A stretch of DNA of 64,000 nt from Rhizobium sp. AC27/96 (GCF_001692325.1 NZ_LXKN01000001.1:1054001-1118000); one strand, 5' to 3'; counted from the first letter of the stretch, positions 10,057 to 17,870 are shown. Made by a program: numbers and translations. The notes: generated from the sequence alone by a model not told the origin.

Positions 10057-10446
10057 TCAGGTACCAACGCCAATATCAGCCAGTCTCCCAAGACAGGCCT
10101 CCTCGACATTGTCGAGTTCGTTGAGCGTGTCATCGATATCCTTGCGCTTCTGGCGCAACTCGTCGCGCTTCTCGTCGACGCGCTTCATCAGCAGCTTCAG
10201 CTGGCCGATCTCGCCTGGAGGCTCTTTGTAGACCTGGATGATTTCGCGGATTTCAGCGATGGTGAAGCCGATGCGGCGCCCACGCAGGATTTCCATGATC
10301 AGGCGTCGGTCGGCTGCACGGAACAAGCGCGTGCGGCCCCGGCGCTCAGGATGGATAAGGCCTTCGTCCTCGTAGAAACGCAGCGTTCGGGTGGAAACCC
10401 CGAATTCCCGCGTAAGCTCCGTTATGCTATAGTATCCGTCGACCAA
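10057..10446 (-). CDS. MerR-family transcriptional regulator (LiuR-like)
   Basis: 129 residues: N-terminal winged helix (YSITELTREFGVSTRTLRFYEDEGLI) and a C-terminal coiled-coil dimerisation helix (about 75-115). The sequence most resembles the MerR group that controls branched-chain amino acid/fatty acid breakdown (LiuR type), but no such pathway gene is beside it. The start is a TTG. A near-perfect 22-bp palindrome sits 33-54 bases upstream in the promoter, so autoregulation is likely. Confidence 0.8.
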   Translation of the reverse strand: MVDGYYSITELTREFGVSTRTLRFYEDEGLIHPERRGRTRLFRAADRRLIMEILRGRRIGFTIAEIREIIQVYKEPPGEIGQLKLLMKRVDEKRDELRQKRKDIDDTLNELDNVEEACLGRLADIGVGT

Positions 10447-10478
10447 GAATCCGCCCCTTATTGATGGGGACTATAATA

Positions 10479-10500
10479 TTGACTTTTACGTAATAGTCAA
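10479..10500 (-). promoter_or_regulatory. Probable MerR-type operator/promoter
   Basis: 22-bp inverted repeat of form TTGACT-W-TTACGTAA-W-AGTCAA, palindromic except for one pair. On the minus strand it supplies a -35 TTGACT and fills the spacer up to a -10-like TATTAT ending about 10473. An operator inside the spacer is the MerR-family arrangement. Confidence 0.65.
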
Positions 10501-10753
10501 TTTTCACCAAAATGACATTGTTTTCGCATTCTCGTGCCGTGAATGCACGAACGGCCACACCGCAAACCCGGACAGCTAAATCCTCGCCACGAGCTCCAGC
10601 CGGCGATCTAAGCACAGATGGAACAAGGGAAAAGCTCATTATCAATAGATGGATAGATACAAAATCTAATGTACTCTATCAATCCAGAGGCCTGCAGGAA
10701 TCACATCCATTCGACCTCGTATTAAAACCACTCTTCCATCTATAGGGAATTCC

Positions 10754-11248
10754 GTGCCGGTTCGCCCCATAATCAGCTTCCCCGATCCGCTGCTGCGAAC
10801 CGCCTGCGCTCCGGTCACTGTTTTCGATGACGATCTGCGTGCCCTTGCGGCGGATCTGCTGGATACGATGCGCGCCGCACCCGGCGTTGGCATCACCGGC
10901 CCGCATGTCGGCGTGCTCAAGCGTGTGGTCGTGATAGAACTCAGCCGCGAAGACGGCGTGCGCACCTATATCAATCCGGAGATCCTCTCATCCTCGGAAG
11001 AGACCATGCGGCATATGGAGGGCAGCGTATCCATGCCTGGCATCACCGAAGAGATTGTCAGGCCGAAAGGCATCCGCTTTCGCTATCAGGATATCGACGG
11101 CGTGGCCCACGAGGCGGCGGCCGAGGATTTTCTCGCCATCTGCATCCAGCACGAAATTGACCAGATCGACGGCATCTTCTGGCTTCAGCGCCTTTCGAAG
11201 CTCAAGCGTGACCGCTTGGCGAAGAAGTGGGAAAAGATCCGGACTTGA
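10754..11248 (+). CDS. Peptide deformylase-like protein lacking canonical metal ligands
   Basis: 164 residues with the overall peptide deformylase fold signature, but all three motifs are altered. Motif 1 reads GVGITGPHVG (usually GIGLAAxQ), motif 2 reads EGSVS (Cys metal ligand replaced by Ser) and motif 3 reads HEIDQ (second His ligand replaced by Gln). Two of three metal ligands are therefore missing, and normal N-formylmethionine deformylation is unlikely. It may be a divergent paralogue with another job. The start is GTG. Confidence 0.75.
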   Translation: MPVRPIISFPDPLLRTACAPVTVFDDDLRALAADLLDTMRAAPGVGITGPHVGVLKRVVVIELSREDGVRTYINPEILSSSEETMRHMEGSVSMPGITEEIVRPKGIRFRYQDIDGVAHEAAAEDFLAICIQHEIDQIDGIFWLQRLSKLKRDRLAKKWEKIRT

Positions 11249-11265
11249 AGCGGTCTGGAAAAACA

Positions 11266-11290
11266 AACGGGCGCCACGAAGGCGCCCGTT
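11266..11290 (-). terminator. Intrinsic terminator
   Basis: 10-bp stem (11266-11275 with 11281-11290), 5-base loop; on the minus strand it is followed by TTTGTTTTT, so it ends the minus-strand gene at 11315. It may also work weakly for the convergent deformylase-like gene. Confidence 0.75.
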
Positions 11291-11314
11291 CGATCAATTC
11301 GTCCAATCCAAGGC

Positions 11315-11848
11315 TTAGCCCTTGAGCTTGGAGTTGCAGAGGCTGTAGTAGCCGCCGCCCTTCTGGATCCACTTCAGGCCGCCGAGCGAATTCTTGGCCT
11401 TGTTGGCGTTGTACGCGTCGACGCAGGTATGGAAACGGCCCTTGCCGGGCGTGTCGCTTGCATACTTCGGGTCGATGCTTGCCGGGAAGCTTACGCCAGC
11501 AGGGGCAGCGATCGTCGGCTTTGCCGGTTCGGTTGCCGGCGGCTTGGTGGCGTCCGGCTCGCTGGCGTCAACCTTGGCGGCTGCAGTCGTCTTTGCGGGC
11601 TTTGCCGGCGTCGTTGCAGCGGGTGCGGTCGTTGCCGGTGCGGTGGTCGTGGCGCTTGCGTCCGCGCTGCATTGCGTGGCGCGGAAGTCGTTCCACTTCT
11701 GGCCGTTCAAGGTACCAGCAGTCTTGGCAGCCTGATATTTGGCGCTGCATTCTTTCATGGTCAGCGCAGAAGCCGAAGAAGCGAGGCCTAACGAGCCTGC
11801 AACCGTAAGGGACGCGAGAGACATCAACAGGATGGCACGACTAGTCAT
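11315..11848 (-). CDS. Secreted two-repeat protein (PsiF-like motif)
   Basis: 177 residues from the ATG at 11848 (GAGGAT upstream). A signal peptide of about 29 residues ends SASA. The mature protein carries two copies of a Cys-containing motif, KECSAKYQAAK-TLNGQKWNDF and HTCVDAYNANK-LGGLKWIQK, separated by an Ala/Thr/Pro-rich linker of about 75 residues. The motif resembles the phosphate-starvation PsiF-type repeat. Function unknown; probably periplasmic. Confidence 0.7.
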   Translation of the reverse strand: MTSRAILLMSLASLTVAGSLGLASSASALTMKECSAKYQAAKTAGTLNGQKWNDFRATQCSADASATTTAPATTAPAATTPAKPAKTTAAAKVDASEPDATKPPATEPAKPTIAAPAGVSFPASIDPKYASDTPGKGRFHTCVDAYNANKAKNSLGGLKWIQKGGGYYSLCNSKLKG

Positions 11849-12146
11849 TGGCAAATCCTCCGCTCTATGACGAATGTCGAAACTATTAATCGTATCGTCC
11901 CTACCGATTGTCAATCGACACGCGATTTCGGGGCGACGGATGACACCATATGCGGACGAATATGAACGCAGACTGTACGAAAATAGCGATCGAAAATAGT
12001 ATCTTAGCCCGATCATCAATCCTTGATGGCAATTCGCGGCGGCATTGGACTCAGCCACAGGTAGGTGCAGCCCGGTACCGATATGGGACGACCTTGCTTA
12101 CGATGATCTCAATCACAGATAAGGGACGCCCATGCCGCCGTCCTTC

Positions 12147-12464
12147 CTACTGGCACATCAGATAGGCATGCGGCACGCAGGTGCAGGCATAAGCCTGGGT
12201 CGGGCATGACAGATCCTGCAGTGTGCGATCGTCGCAATTGCATGTCACGAAGTAGGATGAATTGTTGGGCAGCTTCAGGATGCTGGAGGTCGAATAGCCG
12301 CTGCCGAGATCCGCGCGCCGATAGGTGAAGCTCGAGGCCGAATTGCCGGCGGCAGGCTTGGTATCCGCAGCGTGGATGACAGAAGGCAGTCCGATCAAGG
12401 CCACAATCAACGACGCCTTGCAGCACATCCTCAGATATCTTGCCGCGCCAGTAATATCTCTCAT
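12147..12464 (-). CDS. Small secreted Cys-rich protein
   Basis: 105 residues with a signal peptide (hydrophobic core LIVALIGL, cleavage about IHA-AD). The mature C-terminus has six cysteines in CNC, SCPTQAYACTC and a terminal MCQ, suggesting disulfides or metal binding. No family recognised. Confidence 0.55.
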   Translation of the reverse strand: MRDITGAARYLRMCCKASLIVALIGLPSVIHAADTKPAAGNSASSFTYRRADLGSGYSTSSILKLPNNSSYFVTCNCDDRTLQDLSCPTQAYACTCVPHAYLMCQ

Positions 12465-12821
12465 GTCTTTACTCCATCCGATAGACCGCCATACGGGGCC
12501 GCTTGTAGCCAGGGAGTATTTCTCGCATTTGTCCCTCGATTGCGAAGTGTTTCCCCCGCGCCGCTTGTCAATTCAATGAATTGGCGCGTCACCTTCACAT
12601 GATGTCAAATCGCATCGACGGTCATGAACCGCACAGTGGCGAGAAAAATCCAAATCCCGTGTCGTTATCGAAGGCTAGCACCGTCGGCGCAGGGCCGAAA
12701 GCTTGGGTTTTCGAACAGCAGCCAATTCGCGATCACTGTTTCGCGATCCCTCATGCCGGCGCGGCTGAGAGCTCGCGTGCATTACCATAAAGTTGAAGCC
12801 TTGAAGTGTGTCGATGCCGCC

Positions 12822-12888
12822 CTATTCTCTTTCAGGCAGTTCCCCTCCTTATGCCCTGGATGCTCTCCCTTCCAGGGCATTTTTCTTG
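12822..12888 (+). ncRNA. Candidate small RNA with anti-Shine-Dalgarno loops
   Basis: Short stretch with no gene, ending in a strong terminator. A weak promoter (TTGAAG about 12801, CTATTC at 12822) precedes it. It exposes CCCCTCCTT before the terminator and CTCTCCC in the terminator loop, C-rich motifs like those of alphaproteobacterial trans-acting small RNAs. The transcript itself is inferred. Confidence 0.3.
12851..12884 (+). terminator. Intrinsic terminator in the 12.5-13.0 kb intergenic region
   Basis: Perfect 10-bp stem (12851-12860 with 12871-12880), 10-base C/T-rich loop and TTTT. No plus-strand protein gene lies just upstream. The rest of the 12,465-13,037 gap shows no credible gene. 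Confidence 0.7.
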
Positions 12889-13037
12889 ATAACGGCACCC
12901 CATCGCCATCGGGATTTCCTTTACCCTTGAGTATCTGGAATCCGCCAAAAAACTAAGGCGAACGAACGATTAATAGTCATTCATTAACCATTGATGGCGT
13001 ACGCATCCGTGTGCCCTCAAACATCTGGAGCTATGAA

Positions 13038-13205
13038 ATGCGTAAATTCACTCTTGCAGCTATGTTTGCCGCTTCCGCGATCGTTGCATCTGGCCAGGCA
13101 TACGCGGCTCCCCGCCACCATCATAAGCCGGTTTGCCACACCGAGCACCACAAGGTGAAGGTCCACGGCAAGTGGATCGTCAAGGCCGTCAGGGTCTGCA
13201 GATAA
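13038..13205 (+). CDS. Small secreted His-rich protein
   Basis: 55 residues from the ATG at 13038. Signal peptide ending AYA-AP, then a mature peptide of about 30 residues rich in His, Lys and Val with two cysteines (PRHHHKPVCHTEHH and a terminal VRVCR). Such tiny basic secreted proteins are common in rhizobia; metal binding is possible but untested. A perfect terminator follows. Confidence 0.65.
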   Translation: MRKFTLAAMFAASAIVASGQAYAAPRHHHKPVCHTEHHKVKVHGKWIVKAVRVCR

Positions 13206-13213
13206 AAACAGAG

Positions 13214-13237
13214 GGGCGGCGCAAGCCGCCCTTTTTT
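13214..13237 (+). terminator. Intrinsic terminator
   Basis: Stem GGGCGGC/GCCGCCC with a GCAA loop followed by six T. Confidence 0.85.
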
Positions 13238-13417
13238 CTGAGAATCAGCACTCATAGAAAAGATATGCGCCGCTCGATTGAGCATCTGCAGCGACGAAAT
13301 GACTGGCCTTGGCCCACAAATGGGCATAGTTTGGCAACATGGCTGGCAATTGAACCCGTAGGCGCCAGCAACCGAGAGCCTTGCGCTCTCGCCTGCAGAG
13401 GTCAAGGAGTTGCCCGC

Positions 13418-13579
13418 ATGACCTCACATGACAATGGCGACAATATTCTCACCGACCAGAAACTGCATGATCTTCTCAAAGCGGAAGACGAAATGGATCG
13501 CGTGACGGAATCGAAGCAGACCATTCCGGACGAATCGGAATTGCTTCTGGATGAAGCGTCAAAGGTACTGATCTCTTAA
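13418..13579 (+). CDS. Small acidic hypothetical protein
   Basis: 53 residues, rich in Asp and Glu, no membrane segment. Start chosen because AAGGAG lies eight bases before the ATG at 13418. A longer frame upstream has no ribosome site. Function unknown. Confidence 0.5.
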   Translation: MTSHDNGDNILTDQKLHDLLKAEDEMDRVTESKQTIPDESELLLDEASKVLIS

Positions 13580-13744
13580 AGGCCAAAAGGCTCAATGGCG
13601 GTCGGCTTCAATGTTGAGTCGGCCGCAACCGCGATATGAATCTCCGCGTCGTCGCACACGAAGCATCATTCATTCAAAAGAATCCGGAACAACCAGCACG
13701 AAGCTGACGTTTGGCTAATACCCATTCGATCAGGAGGCAATCTC

Positions 13745-14017
13745 ATGCGTCATGTTGTCGGCTTTACGAAAAAGATTACCGAACAACCCTTCCACATCCT
13801 GGAGATCAGCGACCAGCCGGTTCCGTTCAGCGTCGGCCAATTCGTCAAGACGGAGCCAACAGGCAATTGGCTGCAGATCTATCAGATCGGAACAAGAATC
13901 AATGACGACCAGCTGTACACGACGGTCGTCATCGGCGATCTGCCGCCGGCCGGTGCTCTGAGCGATGGTGAAAACTGGTCGGAAGCCCCAGACTGGACTG
14001 GCGGCCGCCGGCAGTGA
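13745..14017 (+). CDS. Hypothetical protein
   Basis: 90 residues, soluble, with a strong AGGAGG eight bases before the ATG. No family recognised. It is the last host gene before the prophage junction. Confidence 0.6.
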   Translation: MRHVVGFTKKITEQPFHILEISDQPVPFSVGQFVKTEPTGNWLQIYQIGTRINDDQLYTTVVIGDLPPAGALSDGENWSEAPDWTGGRRQ

Positions 14018-14149
14018 TCTTCTGCAGTGCTAGACGGCCAATTCGTTGAGCTTGGATAAAAACAAGCCAGGAATCCTGCACTACGGCAAGCGAATTTCGG
14101 CTATCGGCCAAATCAGCCCGGTGTCCAACGCCATATCTTCTGCGGGGAG

Positions 14150-14184
14150 ATTAAAAAAGAAAAAGCCCGCAAAAGCGGGCTTTT
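14150..14184 (-). terminator. Intrinsic terminator of the (displaced) tRNA-Leu gene
   Basis: Stem AAAAGCCCGC (14161-14170) with GCGGGCTTTT (14175-14184), AAAA loop; the minus strand continues TCTTTTTT. It lies 12 bases beyond a tRNA-Leu 3'-end remnant in the same direction. Confidence 0.7.
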
Positions 14185-14195
14185 CTTGTAGTATT

Positions 14196-14211
14196 TGGTG
14201 CGGTCGAGAAG
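14196..14211 (-). other. Prophage attachment junction: tRNA-Leu 3' end remnant
   Basis: On the minus strand these bases read CTTCTCGACCGCACCA: the end of a T-arm, a CGACCGC acceptor strand, discriminator A and CCA. This matches the 3' end of the rhizobial tRNA-Leu whose 5' acceptor strand is GCGGTCG. Upstream (higher coordinates) the sequence no longer resembles a tRNA. This is the scar expected at one end of an element integrated in a tRNA gene. The match is from memory of the family, not an alignment. Confidence 0.6.
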
Positions 14212-14422
14212 CACCGCACGATCGCTGCGAAGCCCTGAGAATAAAGGCTTTCGCGGTCCAATGGCGTCCATTTTTGGGCGCTATGAATCAGCCACTTAAC
14301 GGAAAACGGTCCAACGAGTGTTCATAGGATGTTCCACAGAAATCGGTGCCTGTGGATAAGATCATTAGGGGCGTCCAAAAGCAATGCGGCGATGATCTCG
14401 GCACCCTTATCACCAAGGCGGA

Positions 14423-14456
14423 TTGACTTCACCCCAAACCAGAACATAGTTAGAAC
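14423..14456 (+). promoter_or_regulatory. Promoter with overlapping LexA (SOS) box
   Basis: TTGACT (14423-14428) is followed after 16-17 bases by CATAGT/ATAGTT. Overlying the -10 is GAACATAGTTAGAAC (14442-14456), exactly the GAAC-N7-GAAC direct repeat bound by LexA in alphaproteobacteria. The gene at 14495 would therefore be DNA-damage inducible. Confidence 0.6.
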
Positions 14457-14494
14457 ATCAGGGCGGCGGCAAACTCAAATTCCGAGGACGAGAG

Positions 14495-14911
14495 ATGCCC
14501 CGCGATTATCGGCTCATCAATTTCAATGGGGAGTGGCAGGTCTGCTCAAAGGCGCGTAGAGGCCACGGCGAGAGAATCGTCTGGATCTATGGCAAAGAGC
14601 GGATTTACTTCTGCGATGTGGGGAGAGAGAGTGCCGTCTATCAGCTTCCGGGGTCCGAGAAAGAAAACTTCTTCGGTGATCGCTTCAACTTTTCAATCGA
14701 TGAAGTCTATGCGGAAGACGGCAGGCGCATGGAGCGCGTGGGCGGGATGAACAATGTCGTCGCGGCCCAGAGAGCATTTGCAGAGCTGCTATCGCATCAT
14801 TCAAAGAGAACACGGCTGCAGCTCCGCCAGGGAGGCTTTGTCATGCGTGACGAGTTCGGGACGGATGATTATAAGGAACGCATCACAGCCAAATCTGGAG
14901 CCGATGTATAG
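14495..14911 (+). CDS. Hypothetical phage protein, probably SOS-regulated
   Basis: 138 residues, soluble, no recognised domain. GAGGACGAGAG precedes the ATG. It lies next to the attachment junction, points inward and has a LexA box on its promoter. SOS-controlled genes at prophage ends are sometimes antirepressors (Tum of coliphage 186); that role is only a hypothesis here, made more attractive by the altered catalytic residue in this prophage's repressor. Confidence 0.6.
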   Translation: MPRDYRLINFNGEWQVCSKARRGHGERIVWIYGKERIYFCDVGRESAVYQLPGSEKENFFGDRFNFSIDEVYAEDGRRMERVGGMNNVVAAQRAFAELLSHHSKRTRLQLRQGGFVMRDEFGTDDYKERITAKSGADV

Positions 14912-14971
14912 GCAAGCCTGTATGGATGCTCTTGGTGTGTATAGGCATAGATGGGAGGGGGATTGCGAAGC

Positions 14972-15190
14972 CTACAGGCGGGGCGATCTGGTCGCGGGCT
15001 TCGGATCTGGCATTATCTCTGATCGAACATGGCGCTCGTCGCTGGTGGATAACGCCTGCCATTCCTCATCGAAATCAGGAATTGGCTTAGGAACGGCCAC
15101 GGTGGGCCGTTCGCATACTGAAAAACCAGTATCAGGAGATCGGACAAGGCCCGATCCGTAACAGCGGGGGCAGTCGCGATCGCCGATCAT
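14972..15190 (-). CDS. Small putative zinc-ribbon protein
   Basis: 72 residues starting MIGDRDCPRCYGSG, a CxxC-G-G knuckle like that in DnaJ-type zinc motifs. Its ATG overlaps the stop of the preceding small gene (ATGA), which supports translation. Only one further cysteine is present, so a full zinc site would need a partner. Confidence 0.5.
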   Translation of the reverse strand: MIGDRDCPRCYGSGLVRSPDTGFSVCERPTVAVPKPIPDFDEEWQALSTSDERHVRSEIMPDPKPATRSPRL

Positions 15191-15348
15191 CGGAATCGCA
15201 GTGAGCTAGCCAACTGCATGATGGCCTCTACGATCCAAAGGAAGGACACGCGGCCCAAATTCTCGTTCCCGATCCAAAGCTCATGAACTGGCTTGTCACC
15301 GTCCATCGTGACTTTGATCCGGATATTTGGGCCGACCATGCCGCTCAT
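15187..15348 (-). CDS. Small hypothetical phage protein
   Basis: 53 residues (start MSGMVGPNIRIKV) with AAAGGG about 14 bases upstream of the ATG. It overlaps the next gene by ATGA, forming a mini-operon after the metallophosphoesterase gene. Function unknown. Confidence 0.5.
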   Translation of the reverse strand: MSGMVGPNIRIKVTMDGDKPVHELWIGNENLGRVSFLWIVEAIMQLASSLRFR

Positions 15349-15428
15349 TTGATTTCGGCCCTTTCCGCAAAATAATCAACATGAATGACAAGACCAAAAA
15401 TCCCAGAAACGATAGGAATGATGGCCGA

Positions 15429-16649
15429 TCAGATCTCAACTTCCGAATGGCCTCTTGAGCCTTTTTCGACGTGGTAGGTAAAGCTTTTGATTGAACGCCC
15501 AGCCAAATAGCCATGAGCGGCATGATAGGCGTCTTGGGCAACTGGGGCGCGATGGGAGTATACTTTGACGCCGCCGATCTCCCGCTCAGTGTCATGATGA
15601 ATGTGGCCCGAATGTATGTGCCGGGTCGATGAGGCAGCCCAGTCATCCTTACGGCGATTCGCCATGATCAAGGGGAGATCGGGTATCTTGGCTTTGTCGC
15701 CATGCGTGCCGCCGATAAGGTTCACGCCAAAGCGGCGCCAATAGAACGGGTCTGGAGAGGTGTCGACCTTCATCCGGTCTTGGTTTCGCCAGTACATGCG
15801 AAGAGCCTGCCGGATGCCGCTCGTGCTGTTCTCGTCGTGATTGCCGGGCTTGAAAGTCGCCTCGACGTGGCGATGCTTGGCCGCGATCAGCTCTGATGTC
15901 TCCACCAGCAGGTCACAGACGGTTTCCAGGCACTTGGAATATCGCGTGTCGACATCAAGGACGTTCCCTGATCGTTCCGTCTGATTGCGACTGTTGTCGG
16001 CATGGAGAAGGTCGCCGAGCCCGAGAATGACGGCATTAGCACTTGGAGGAGATGTTTCGACAATTTCTCGCATGGCTTCGGAGAGCACTTTGCGAGCGAT
16101 GGACAGATCCCAATCGGGACCGCCAGTTTCCTTACCATAGGCAAAGAGGCCGACATGCCAATCACAGAGGATATAGGCTGTCAGACGTTCATCATCATTG
16201 TCTTTGGGAGGGAGGATATAAGGTGCCGCCGGCGTGAAATTCTCAAACGCCACACGGATAATCTGAGCAGTTTCTTCAGGGGAGCGCTCTGCCTCTTTGG
16301 TCTTTGACCATTTCAGAACTTCCCTACCCTCTGCGTCGGAAAGGATGGATTGTTCGCGTATCTGATGGCCCTTGAGAAGTTCAACCGGCGCTCCGCGGCG
16401 CGGCCTCTGCTCAACGGTCGTACCCCGAGGGCCGACATTGACCCGCGTGACCTCAAAGCCATCCATGACGTTGATGCCGGAGCCAAATACAGGCTCGGCG
16501 AGGCCGCGCTTAACGGCTTCCTTTACACGACGATCTAGCCAATTCCACTGTTTCCCGATGGAGTCGGCGGCTTCCTTATTGGTCCCATATTGGGAACGGA
16601 GTTGGGCTGCCTGGATGCATTCGGCATCGCTGAACGGAGATGTAGGCAT
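15429..16649 (-). CDS. Phage metallophosphoesterase
   Basis: 406 residues. The C-terminal two thirds carry calcineurin-like metal-binding motifs in order: CDWHVG, LGLGDLLHADN, KPGNHDE, GGTHGDK and HSGHIHHD. The N-terminal ~100 residues look DNA-binding/helix-turn-helix-like (AAQLRSQYGTNKEAADSIGKQW). Similar proteins occur in many phage and prophage late regions and could act on nucleic acid or nucleotides. It lies ten bases downstream of the small membrane protein gene. Confidence 0.8.
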   Translation of the reverse strand: MPTSPFSDAECIQAAQLRSQYGTNKEAADSIGKQWNWLDRRVKEAVKRGLAEPVFGSGINVMDGFEVTRVNVGPRGTTVEQRPRRGAPVELLKGHQIREQSILSDAEGREVLKWSKTKEAERSPEETAQIIRVAFENFTPAAPYILPPKDNDDERLTAYILCDWHVGLFAYGKETGGPDWDLSIARKVLSEAMREIVETSPPSANAVILGLGDLLHADNSRNQTERSGNVLDVDTRYSKCLETVCDLLVETSELIAAKHRHVEATFKPGNHDENSTSGIRQALRMYWRNQDRMKVDTSPDPFYWRRFGVNLIGGTHGDKAKIPDLPLIMANRRKDDWAASSTRHIHSGHIHHDTEREIGGVKVYSHRAPVAQDAYHAAHGYLAGRSIKSFTYHVEKGSRGHSEVEI

Positions 16650-16658
16650 CGCCGCACC

Positions 16659-16967
16659 TCAATCCTGACCGCTACGAGGGCGGCGCGCAGCGGGAATGCT
16701 TTGGAATAGACTATCTATCCTCCCTCCCAATCCCTCGATCGCTCGAAGGATTTGATCGGTGGTCTCCCGGTGCCCGGCCTTACTTATGTAGGTTTCGGCC
16801 ACGTGGGTCTTATAGTTCGCCAACTCCTTGGCGTTCTCTGCCACCCTAGTTTCGACTTTCTCCACTTCGGCCCGGAAGAACTTCCACACTCCAAAAGCCA
16901 CAACTATGATGGTGACAATGCCGCCTGCCACTGCGGAGAGTGTTTCCCAAGTCAAAGATACATTCAT
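16659..16967 (-). CDS. Small membrane protein with coiled coil, lysis-associated
   Basis: 102 residues: N-terminal transmembrane helix (about 12-30, VAGGIVTIIVVAFGVWKFF) then a charged alpha-helical coiled coil (about 33-90). This layout resembles phage holin accessory or i-spanin-like proteins and fits its place beside the lysis genes. AAGGGCG precedes the ATG. Exact role unknown. Confidence 0.6.
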   Translation of the reverse strand: MNVSLTWETLSAVAGGIVTIIVVAFGVWKFFRAEVEKVETRVAENAKELANYKTHVAETYISKAGHRETTDQILRAIEGLGGRIDSLFQSIPAARRPRSGQD

Positions 16968-17027
16968 GCGCCACGCCCTTCAATCGCATGTGAAAGCCCC
17001 TCAGGGCCATATTTATGAGGAGGAGAA

Positions 17028-17101
17028 TCGGCGCGTTCACTTAGGAACAGCCGCCTATTTGGCTTGGACCCAAACCATGGTACAAAAAGTGAACGCGCCG
17101 A
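17028..17101. repeat. 15-bp perfect inverted repeat upstream of the HNH gene
   Basis: TCGGCGCGTTCACTT at 17028-17042 is the exact reverse complement of 17087-17101, with 44 bases between. It lies in the divergent gap between the small membrane protein gene and the HNH endonuclease gene. It could be an operator, a transcript hairpin or the mark of an insertion. Confidence 0.6.
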
Positions 17102-17156
17102 AGGCTGCCAGGCCAACGACGCGTTCTAACCAAGCCAACCTTTACAGGAGGTCGAA

Positions 17157-17861
17157 ATGGCTACGAAAATTCTATGCTCTGTCAACGGCTGCGGCAAGAA
17201 TGCTCGCGGAGCTTGCGGCTGGTGCACAGCTCATTATATGCGCCATTGGAAATATGGAGATCCGCTCGCTGGGGGACCCAATCGATATCGTATGGGAGCT
17301 TTCTGTATTGTAGATGGCTGCAATAAGCAGCCGACTGCGCACGGATATTGCGTCTCACATTACAAAAGATTTTTGCGTCACGGTGATCCAACCGGTGGCG
17401 GCACATCAATGAAGGCAACATCTGCCTGGATTGAGGCGCATCGCTCCTATCAAAGTGACGAATGCCTGACTTGGCCATTCTCGTACAGCATCATCGGATA
17501 CGGCACCGCATATCATAACGGAGAGTTTTCGAATGCTTCCCGCATTATGTGCATTGCTGCGCATGGAGAGCCGCCAGCGAAAGACTTTGAGGCCGCTCAC
17601 GATTGCGGCCGTGGGAATCTCGGTTGCGTCAATCCTCGACACCTATCCTGGAAAACAAAAACCGAGAATGAGGCTGACAAACTAAGGCACGGCACACATA
17701 ACAGAGGTGAGAATCATGGGATGGCCAAATTGTGCGCCGATGATGTTCTAGCAATTCGCTCTTCTGAAGATCTGCCAAGCGATTTGGCGATCCGCTATGG
17801 CGTCAGCCGAACCGCCATCACGAAAATCAAACGTAAGAAAAGCTGGGCATGGCTAGAGTAG
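17157..17861 (+). CDS. HNH (homing-type) endonuclease with zinc knuckles
   Basis: 234 residues. The N-terminus has two similar zinc-ribbon-like repeats, CSVNGCGKNARGACGWCTAHY and CIVDGCNKQPTAHGYCVSHY, each followed by a GDP. The centre carries an HNH_3-type core (EAAHDCGRGNLGCVNPRHLSW-KTKTENEADK). The C-terminus has a helix-turn-helix-like segment (SDLAIRYGVSRTAITKIKRKK). A GGAGG ribosome site precedes the ATG. It is oriented against the lysis genes, as expected of a self-inserting free-standing homing endonuclease. Confidence 0.8.
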   Translation: MATKILCSVNGCGKNARGACGWCTAHYMRHWKYGDPLAGGPNRYRMGAFCIVDGCNKQPTAHGYCVSHYKRFLRHGDPTGGGTSMKATSAWIEAHRSYQSDECLTWPFSYSIIGYGTAYHNGEFSNASRIMCIAAHGEPPAKDFEAAHDCGRGNLGCVNPRHLSWKTKTENEADKLRHGTHNRGENHGMAKLCADDVLAIRSSEDLPSDLAIRYGVSRTAITKIKRKKSWAWLE

Positions 17862-17870
17862 ATCTGCGCA

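Noticed and set aside
12325..12956. Plus-strand frames of 69-110 residues
   Set aside because: Antisense to a secreted protein or across non-coding DNA that ends in a terminator; unlikely compositions.
17157..17861. HNH gene as the packaging HNH of a cos phage
   Set aside because: It is far from the terminase genes, on the opposite strand, and has a homing-type domain order.
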